The position numbers and the translations under genes were made by a program. From positions 33,088 to 97,087 of the forward strand of contig JADJPG010000033.1 of assembly GCA_016713365.1 (NCBI GenBank): DNA of 64,000 bases, given 5' to 3'. Below the pieces are notes generated by a model. It did no database searches, was not told the origin of the DNA, and saw only the letters and a program-made list of their open reading frames with translations. Below, piece after piece: positions 58,895 to 64,000 of this stretch (positions are counted from its first letter, which is position 1; each line of letters begins with the position of its first letter). This DNA is from Verrucomicrobiota bacterium (GTDB lineage Bacteria > Verrucomicrobiota > Verrucomicrobiia > Limisphaerales > JADJPG01).

Positions 58895-59011
58895 GGTGGG
58901 GCGAAACTCCGTCGAGCCCTGATCTCGCCAGAGCGTGGACGCTGCGCGGGAGGTGGAATGGAGTCCGAGAGTGCCCAGTCTGTTTAGGGCTCGGCGGAGC
59001 CTCGCCCCACC
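58895..59011. repeat. 117-bp element with 26-bp imperfect terminal inverted repeats
   Basis: Arms at 58895-58920 and 58986-59011 match at 23 of 26 positions (ggtggggcga…ctccg…cgagccct), enclosing 65 bp. It codes for nothing recognisable. The form is that of a MITE-like or large-hairpin intergenic repeat. Confidence 0.7.
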
Positions 59012-59231
59012 GTAAACGAGGAATGCGGATTCGGCGCTCTACGCGCCACTCGGGCGTGTTCCCAACACTGGTGACTGGAGGGCCAGTCCTCCTCCAGCCC
59101 ACTTCCCTATCGTAGCGTTCGATAGCTCCCTGCTGAACGCACTTCACGTAGTGGGTTTCGACAAATTGGCCGTTCAGAAACGTCGGCGTAATCCCCTTGC
59201 CATTCGCGAGGCCATTGTGGAGGTTACGCTC

Positions 59232-60203
59232 ATGAAAGGGGGCCGATGGATGCTGATCTTCTGGTTGACCGTTGGATTATTGATATTCGGTCGGGCGGCG
59301 GCGGGTGCACTGCCTGATTATGAATTGCAGGGTAAAATCACCAGGACAATGGGGACGGGGAACACCTCGAATTGGTGCGACTTTTCCATCGCCGTTTCCG
59401 GCCCGAAATCGCTCATCTCGGTCCTCTACTTCAATGGCGAATACTTCGTCTGCGGAACGGATGGCGAGGACAGTTATCTGTTAAACGAGATGCGTCCAGC
59501 GCGGGCCAGGGATCCGGAAACCTCCCAGGTCGGCGGCATAACCTCCGGTCCATTATCAGCCCAGGCGTCGGCCCCGGTTCAACTGACGTGGATTGCCTAC
59601 GCGTCGTCTGCGTATCTGGCAGACCATAAGCAGGCGACGTTTCCTCTCGAAAGTTTTCAGGAAAAGAACGGGGTCATTTCCAACAAGATCATTCGATTCG
59701 CTGATTCGGGCCGCCTTCCGCAAATGATCGAATGGTCTTATCCGGGCCGGAACCTTGCCGCTCGATATACCTCGGAACAGACGACCAATTTTCTTGGCAC
59801 AACGATTCCTGTTTCCTGGCGATTCGATTTCTACGGGCCGGACGGGAGGGTGTTCGATGTTCTGAGGGGAACGATCACCAACCTGTCACCGCGCAGTTAC
59901 GTGGGAACATTTCTTCCCAAGCTGGAGGGAGCGTTCCGATTGACTGAATGGAGGCTGGAACCAGAGATCGGCATGGCATTTGACGTGTCCGATGTGGATG
60001 GCGAATGGCCGCAAAAGGATGATCCCGAGCTGCAAAGAATGTGGAAGATATATCGGGCGTCCTACAATCAGTCGAAGAGAGGGCAGGCTCTGCGGTATAA
60101 ATGGGGGTTCATCCTGGCAGGCGGGTTGTTTGTCGTTCTGATAATTTCGGGTGACGTGTATCTACTTCGGCGCAACGATTGCGCGCCGCCTCGTCTGCCT
60201 TAG
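59232..60203 (+). CDS. Exported/membrane protein of unknown function
   Basis: 323 aa. ATG 59232 is chosen because GGAGG stands 8 nt upstream (59219-59223) and a signal peptide follows (MKGGRWMLIFWLTVGLLIFG, cleavage near RAAAGA); the frame is open further up to 59151. The mature part is beta-rich (YELQGKITRTMGTGNTSNWC, ISVLYFNGEYFVCGTDGEDS, FLGTTIPVSWRFDFYGPDGR). A C-terminal membrane helix (WGFILAGGLFVVLIISGDVY) is followed by LLRRN, so the domain is probably tethered at the outer face of the inner membrane. No family recognised. It is isolated between two repeat-rich stretches, and the flanking direct repeat starts one base after its stop. Confidence 0.75.
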   Translation: MKGGRWMLIFWLTVGLLIFGRAAAGALPDYELQGKITRTMGTGNTSNWCDFSIAVSGPKSLISVLYFNGEYFVCGTDGEDSYLLNEMRPARARDPETSQVGGITSGPLSAQASAPVQLTWIAYASSAYLADHKQATFPLESFQEKNGVISNKIIRFADSGRLPQMIEWSYPGRNLAARYTSEQTTNFLGTTIPVSWRFDFYGPDGRVFDVLRGTITNLSPRSYVGTFLPKLEGAFRLTEWRLEPEIGMAFDVSDVDGEWPQKDDPELQRMWKIYRASYNQSKRGQALRYKWGFILAGGLFVVLIISGDVYLLRRNDCAPPRLP

Positions 60204-60204
60204 C

Positions 60205-60626
60205 AGTCGACGTGAGGAGACGCTGATCTCTTCGGCACTACGCCAAAGGCGTTCCGGCGTTCAGCCCAGCGGTTGCGCGTTTCGCGCTACCCTGGGTCCA
60301 CGGCCCACCTGTTTTTTCTCCTACCCCAACGGGGTTGTGTCCATTTTCCATGTACCGCCTGCCGCAACCCCCTTTGGGGTAGCAGGGTTTTCTATACCTT
60401 GACCCAAGGTAGGCTCGCCGACTCGCCAACCTTGGGCTGAGTGCCGCAATCCCTTCGGGATTGAAACGTGACTCGCAACCTAGTTCCCCCAGGTTTTAGA
60501 CTGCGGCGGCCCTCCGCCGCTTTCGCACTTCGAGCACGCCACACAGCGCCAGAGGACTGGCGCACTCCATGACGCTTCGCGCGGTCTGTGCCCATCTTGT
60601 AGGAGTCGACGTGAGGAGACTCTGAT
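60205..60626. repeat. Hairpin mosaic bounded by direct repeats
   Basis: A 17-bp perfect direct repeat (agtcgacgtgaggagac) occurs at 60205 and 60604; it extends to 23 bp with one mismatch. Between the copies lie at least six short hairpins: 60323-60335, 60367-60380, 60403-60436, 60447-60463, 60503-60520 and 60546-60563. No gene was found; the rest of the gap to 60708 shows nothing. It looks like a composite of small intergenic repeat elements. Confidence 0.7.
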
Positions 60627-60708
60627 TATTTCCACGCGAATCGGGTTCCCGAGAAGTTCTGAGTCTCGTAACCTCGACTACTACCACTGGAGTTGGGAAG
60701 ACAGAAAC

Positions 60709-61623
60709 TCAGCGCGGCGGAGTGAAGACGCGGCGGCTGGCCAGCCAGCCCCAGATCATGCCCAGCACCAGGCCGCCTGCGTGGGCGCCATTCGCAATCG
60801 GCCCCACCCAACCGGTGAAACACACGAAGAACCAAATCATGGACATGATGACCGTGTTTCGGTCGAGCTGAAGACCGCTCGACGGATCGAACTTGCCCCG
60901 CATCCACATGTAACCAATCAATCCGTAAACCACGCCGGACATGCCGCCGAAATTGCCCGTGCCGTAGGACACGTATTGAACAAGGTTTGATCCAATCCCC
61001 AGCAGCAGGACCAGCCGGATCATCAACGCGCGCGATTGGCGTGCTTCGATCAGGCTGCCGAGCGTCGCCATCCACATCATGTTGAAGAAAATGTGAATCA
61101 CATTCATGTGAATGAAGATCGGCGTCACCAGTCGCCAGACCTCGCCCGCCCGCACCTCCCGCAGATCGATCACGCGTTTCCACAGCGGCGCAAACGTGCG
61201 GTATTTCGAGAGCCACAAGGAATCCACCGGCTCGAAGTCCTGGCCGAACTTGGTCAGCACAAAAACTCCCACGCAGATGAAGATCAGCGCGTAGGTGATG
61301 ATCCCAAAGCGGTAGCTGCCCATGCTCGGGAACAGATTCCGCGACTTGCGCACGCGGCGACGATACGCCGCCTCGTCCTCGCCCTCCTTGCGTTTCAATT
61401 CGGCCGCAGCGCGGGAGGCGCTGAGGAAGCGCTCATCCGCGGGTTTCTGCAAGTAGAGCCGGAGAAAGTCTGCGGCGCGCGCGAGGTCGTCATCGGACTT
61501 CACCCACACCGCCCATTGATCAGCATGGCCCGGCTCCACTTCGTTCGGGATGCCCTGCGCGTAGAGGAAATCTCCAAACGTCCGCGCCGAGCTCTCGCCC
61601 TGAATCTCGCCAATCATTCTCAT
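60709..61623 (-). CDS. Rhomboid family intramembrane serine protease
   Basis: 304 aa from ATG 61623; an upstream GTG (61647) adds eight residues. The N-terminal cytoplasmic domain (MIGEIQGESSARTFGDFLYA, QWAVWVKSDDDLARAADFLR) matches the GlpG-type start. A charged linker leads to six helices. Active-site motifs: HMNVIHIFFNMMWMATLGSL with the conserved His-x-x-x-x-x-x-Asn-like face, GTGNFGGMSGVVYGLIGYMW with the nucleophilic Ser in GMSG, and GPIANGAHAGGLVLGMIWGW with the catalytic His. It cleaves membrane-spanning substrates; targets unknown. It ends next to the repeat mosaic at 60205-60626 and is divergent from the Gre-factor gene. Confidence 0.92.
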   Translation of the reverse strand: MRMIGEIQGESSARTFGDFLYAQGIPNEVEPGHADQWAVWVKSDDDLARAADFLRLYLQKPADERFLSASRAAAELKRKEGEDEAAYRRRVRKSRNLFPSMGSYRFGIITYALIFICVGVFVLTKFGQDFEPVDSLWLSKYRTFAPLWKRVIDLREVRAGEVWRLVTPIFIHMNVIHIFFNMMWMATLGSLIEARQSRALMIRLVLLLGIGSNLVQYVSYGTGNFGGMSGVVYGLIGYMWMRGKFDPSSGLQLDRNTVIMSMIWFFVCFTGWVGPIANGAHAGGLVLGMIWGWLASRRVFTPPR

Positions 61624-61775
61624 GCCGCGCCGACGGTAGTCCGCCACCCTGATCCATCAAACACAAATTCAGCGCCCGATGAGCGCTCTCCACGGCGACC
61701 AAACCCGCCGGCCAATTCGTGGCGCACGAATCCGAATCTGTTCCACGCCGTCCCGTTCTGTTATCCTCTCCCCGC

Positions 61776-62288
61776 ATGAGCAAAGCGTTCACTCGCGAAT
61801 CGGATGACGCCCCGGAGCTTCCACTCCGGCCGCGGCGAATCACCACGCTGCCGCCCGGGACCAAGAATTACCTGACCGCCAGCGGAGCCCGGCGTCTCCG
61901 CGAGGAATTGCACGCAACGCTCCATCCCGAACGCGAACGCCTCCAGCATCTCGCCACCACTGAAGACGCCAAGCGGGATCTCTCCGCCGTAGTTGATCGC
62001 ATTGAGCAGATCGAACACACCCTGTCCACCGCGGTCATCGTGGAACCGCCCGCGCCGCCTCATGAGCAAGTGCGTTTCGGCGCGACGGTGACCACGCGCC
62101 ATCGATCGGGGGAAGAAACTCACTACCGGATTGTGGGAGCCGACGAGACGGACATTGACCGCGACTGGATCAGCTGGCTCTCGCCCATCGCGAGGGCTCT
62201 CTTGAACGCGCAGATCGGCCAGAAGGTGCGAATCAAACTCCCCGGGGGCGACGATGAGCTCACCATTCTCGCCATCCGCTACGAGTGA
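61776..62288 (+). CDS. GreA/GreB-family transcription elongation factor
   Basis: 170 aa from ATG 61776. Like GreB, it has NYLTASGARRLREELHATLH at the start of a coiled-coil finger (RERLQHLATTEDAKRDLSAV, DRIEQIEHTLSTAVIVEPP). The C-terminal FKBP-like domain has RFGATVTTRHRSGEETHYRI, VGADETDIDRDWISWLSPIA, ALLNAQIGQKVRIKLPGGDD and ELTILAIRYE. The finger-tip acidic pair appears as E-D in TTEDAKR. Gre factors rescue backtracked RNA polymerase by stimulating transcript cleavage. The N-terminal 40 residues are an extra Arg/Pro-rich stretch. It is convergent with the lipoprotein gene 10 nt away. Confidence 0.88.
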   Translation: MSKAFTRESDDAPELPLRPRRITTLPPGTKNYLTASGARRLREELHATLHPERERLQHLATTEDAKRDLSAVVDRIEQIEHTLSTAVIVEPPAPPHEQVRFGATVTTRHRSGEETHYRIVGADETDIDRDWISWLSPIARALLNAQIGQKVRIKLPGGDDELTILAIRYE

Positions 62289-62297
62289 TCGCGGCGG

Positions 62298-63170
62298 CTA
62301 TTGCCCGCGAAACGCCGGTGCCGTGAACAGGTAGATCTGCCGCGACTCGGCCGTGGCGATCAATCCTTCCGGGACAAACGTGCAGGCCTCGATTTGTTCG
62401 TGGCGAAACTTCACTTGAAACGGCTTCCCCTTGTCCGCGCGAGAAACATCGCCGTCGATGCGATACATAAACGCGCCCGACTTCGCGACCAGGCCCAGCA
62501 ACTTCCCATCGGAAGAAATATCCGCGCCTGTCACGGGGGATTCGATCTTCGTGGTCGCCACCAACTCCAGCGTCACAGGTTCCTTCGTGTCCGTCAGCGG
62601 AAACCGAAAGATCTGCGCGCGGGAATCCTTGAAGACTTTCGAGACCACGTAGCCGTGACCCTGCCAGACGAACAAACTCTCGCAATCGAACGGCGCACCG
62701 GGAAAACGCAGGCGCCAGGACCGGGTGGGACGCGTCACGCGCGCGGGGCCTTTCGGATCCGGCTCATCGATCTGGTGCACCCACAATTCCGTGCGTCGCG
62801 CGTCGTTGTTCCCCAGGTCGCCAATGAACAAATGCTTCTGGTCATCGATCGCAATGTCCTCCCAGTCCGTGATGAAGATGTCGCTGATGAACACCTCGCT
62901 CACGGAAGTCCCGTCGCGTTCCATCGCATAGAGCGATTGCTTCTTGGGACTGCCGCCATCGGTGTGCGACCAGAAGATCCCGGGAAACTGCCGGCTCGCC
63001 ACGACGCCTGAACTTTCCGTGAGACGCGGATTCGCGATTCGCCCGATCTCCCGAACGCCAGGCGCCACTTCCTTGCCGGGCAGCTGACCTTCCTGCGCGG
63101 AACAAGATTGGAGCAACATCACTCCCGCAACGCAGAAGGCGGCGGCAAAATTGGTTTGGCACGAATTCAT
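62298..63170 (-). CDS. Lipoprotein with propeller-like domain, paralogue of the first gene
   Basis: 290 aa from ATG 63170 (MNSCQTNFAAAFCVAGVMLL); the lipobox LLQSC gives a lipidated Cys followed by SAQEG. A longer in-frame reading overlaps the divergent ATPase gene. The mature part has LTESSGVVASRQFPGIFWSH, FITDWEDIAIDDQKHLFIGD, LGNNDARRTELWVHQIDEPD and CESLFVWQGHGYVVSKVFKD, in the order seen in the truncated gene at 1-571. The strand-rich repeats suggest a beta-propeller. Function unknown. The divergent neighbour is a copper-type P-ATPase with only 81 nt between the starts, so a shared control region is possible. Confidence 0.82.
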   Translation of the reverse strand: MNSCQTNFAAAFCVAGVMLLQSCSAQEGQLPGKEVAPGVREIGRIANPRLTESSGVVASRQFPGIFWSHTDGGSPKKQSLYAMERDGTSVSEVFISDIFITDWEDIAIDDQKHLFIGDLGNNDARRTELWVHQIDEPDPKGPARVTRPTRSWRLRFPGAPFDCESLFVWQGHGYVVSKVFKDSRAQIFRFPLTDTKEPVTLELVATTKIESPVTGADISSDGKLLGLVAKSGAFMYRIDGDVSRADKGKPFQVKFRHEQIEACTFVPEGLIATAESRQIYLFTAPAFRGQ

Positions 63171-63251
63171 TTTTGGTGCTTGGTTGCGAACAGTAGCCCG
63201 AGCACCGGCCACAGTTCGAATGAAAAGTTGGACGTCGCCGGTGACCGAATA

Positions 63252-64000
63252 ATGCAAACAACCTCACCGACACCTGAGCCAAGCTCGCGTCCCACTGGCC
63301 CTCGCCGCAGCGAGATCGCCGTCAGTGGAATGACCTGCAACAACTGTGCGCGCCACGTGACGGAGGCGATCCAGAGTGTTCCCGGCGTCGAGAGCGCCGC
63401 CGTTTCGTTGCAGGCCAAAAGCGCAAGCGTGCGGTGGAACTCAGGCACCACGTCGAACATCAACGCGGTGATCCACGCCATCGAGCGCGCTGGCTTCAAA
63501 GCGAAGTCAATTGTTCCCGAGCCCGACAACGCGACTCTGGCAAAACCAGCCCGCCGCGAATCCATCTGGAGCAACAGCGTCTTCATCGGGGTCATTCCCA
63601 CCGCGCTCCTGATGATGGGCGAATGGGGCCTTGGTCTCAGCCACACCACCTGGTTTCGCTGGGCATCCTTCGCGCTCGCGTCGTTCGTTCAATTCGGGCC
63701 CGGCCTACAGTTTTATCGCGGCGCATGGAATCAGTTGAAAGTCGGCCAGTCCAACATGGACACGCTCGTCTCGCTTGGTTCCACCACGGCGTTTGCCTAC
63801 AGCACGTGGGCGTTGCTGAGCGGCCACAGCGGGCATCTTTATTTCATGGAAGCCGCCGCGATCATCACGCTCATCAGCGTCGGCCACTGGATCGAAGCTC
63901 GCGTCAGCTCGCGCGCAGCAAATTCACTCAAAGCCTTGATGCATCTCGCGCCCGCCACCGCCCGGCGCATTGATGCACGCGGCGGCGAACAGGAGGTCCG
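63252..64000 (+). CDS. Heavy-metal (copper-type) P1B-ATPase, N-terminal part
   Basis: ATG 63252; 249 codons are visible before the window ends. Residues 20-85 form an HMA metal-binding domain with GMTCNNCARHVTEAIQSVPG (CxxC motif) and IHAIERAGFKAKS. Membrane helices follow: IGVIPTALLMMGEWGLGLSH, FRWASFALASFVQFGPGLQF with YRGAWNQLKVGQSNMDTLVS, TTAFAYSTWALLSGHSGHLY and FMEAAAIITLISVGHWIEAR. The NMDTLVSLG and WIEARVSSRAANSLKALMHL blocks are those of CopA/ZntA-like pumps; the CPC motif lies outside the window, so Cu(I) specificity is likely but unproven. It exports metal from the cytoplasm. Confidence 0.9.
   Translation, partial: MQTTSPTPEPSSRPTGPRRSEIAVSGMTCNNCARHVTEAIQSVPGVESAAVSLQAKSASVRWNSGTTSNINAVIHAIERAGFKAKSIVPEPDNATLAKPARRESIWSNSVFIGVIPTALLMMGEWGLGLSHTTWFRWASFALASFVQFGPGLQFYRGAWNQLKVGQSNMDTLVSLGSTTAFAYSTWALLSGHSGHLYFMEAAAIITLISVGHWIEARVSSRAANSLKALMHLAPATARRIDARGGEQEV

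Larger units (their letters stand above)
58415..59231. other. Repeat-rich intergenic region
   Basis: About 820 bp between the FN3 gene and the next gene. It contains a degenerate 42-bp tandem array (58648-58856) and a 26-bp inverted-repeat element (58895-59011). No convincing ordinary gene was found, although the tandem array can be read as a 14-residue peptide repeat on the plus strand. Confidence 0.6.

Noticed and set aside
58857..59147. 96-codon minus-strand open frame in the repeat region
   Set aside because: It runs through the inverted-repeat element and has no conserved or membrane pattern.

Overview
The window looks like part of a chromosome from a Verrucomicrobiota bacterium, most likely of the Pedosphaera/Limisphaerales type. 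This is inferred from gene content only: two DUF1800/DUF1501 pairs, a PEP-CTERM protein, a DUF1592 (planctomycete-type cytochrome) - DUF1552 - DUF1080 - PQQ-propeller group, a urea ABC transporter joined to a urease cluster, and type IV pilus genes. The DNA is GC-rich. No rRNA, tRNA, CRISPR array, prophage or IS transposase was recognised.

Layout. 1-10.98 kb: a truncated secreted propeller-like protein, then two DUF1800-DUF1501 export cassettes around a PEP-CTERM protein, closed by a terminator. 11.0-15.7 kb: a compact operon nadC-birA-coaX-trpA-manC (NAD, biotin, CoA, tryptophan, GDP-mannose). 15.7-22.1 kb (minus): a small membrane protein and the PQQ/DUF1080/DUF1552/DUF1592 group. 22.2-25.9 kb: grpE, dnaJ, rsmE and a convergent MidA-type methyltransferase. 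25.9-32.5 kb: two PilT-family ATPases, a degenerate receiver, and an operon of two prepilin-like proteins, a PilX-like protein and an exported protein. 32.6-36.2 kb: tlyA, nadK, a LacI regulator and an esterase. 36.2-40.1 kb (minus): a membrane-anchored protein, murA, prmC and a cysteine desulfurase. 40.1-52.8 kb (minus): one long urea-use cluster, transcribed porin - urtA-B-C-D-E - small His-rich protein - ureD - ureAB - ureC - ureF - 3-TM protein - ureG. 53.2-57.4 kb: aldo/keto reductase, cyclase, rpoN and a YycJ-type hydrolase. 57.5-60.7 kb: a fibronectin-III protein and an unknown gene in repeat-rich DNA. 60.7-64 kb: rhomboid protease, Gre factor, lipoprotein, and the start of a copper-type P-ATPase.

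How it fits together. RpoN is encoded here. GG-N10-GC (-24/-12) sigma-54 promoter candidates lie in front of the pilin operon, in front of the porin-urt-ure cluster, and more weakly in front of pilT. This suggests that outer-membrane entry, ABC uptake and hydrolysis of urea are one nitrogen-regulated unit. No UreE is present; UreG instead carries an 11-His N-terminus.

Caveat on quality. Six minus-strand genes (DUF1592, prmC, ureAB, urtC twice, the porin, the FN3 protein) are broken by very small indels. Most sit in homopolymers or dinucleotide repeats, and for most the missing part of the protein is intact in another frame. Residual sequencing or assembly error is the simplest explanation, so these genes are described in their reconstructed form.
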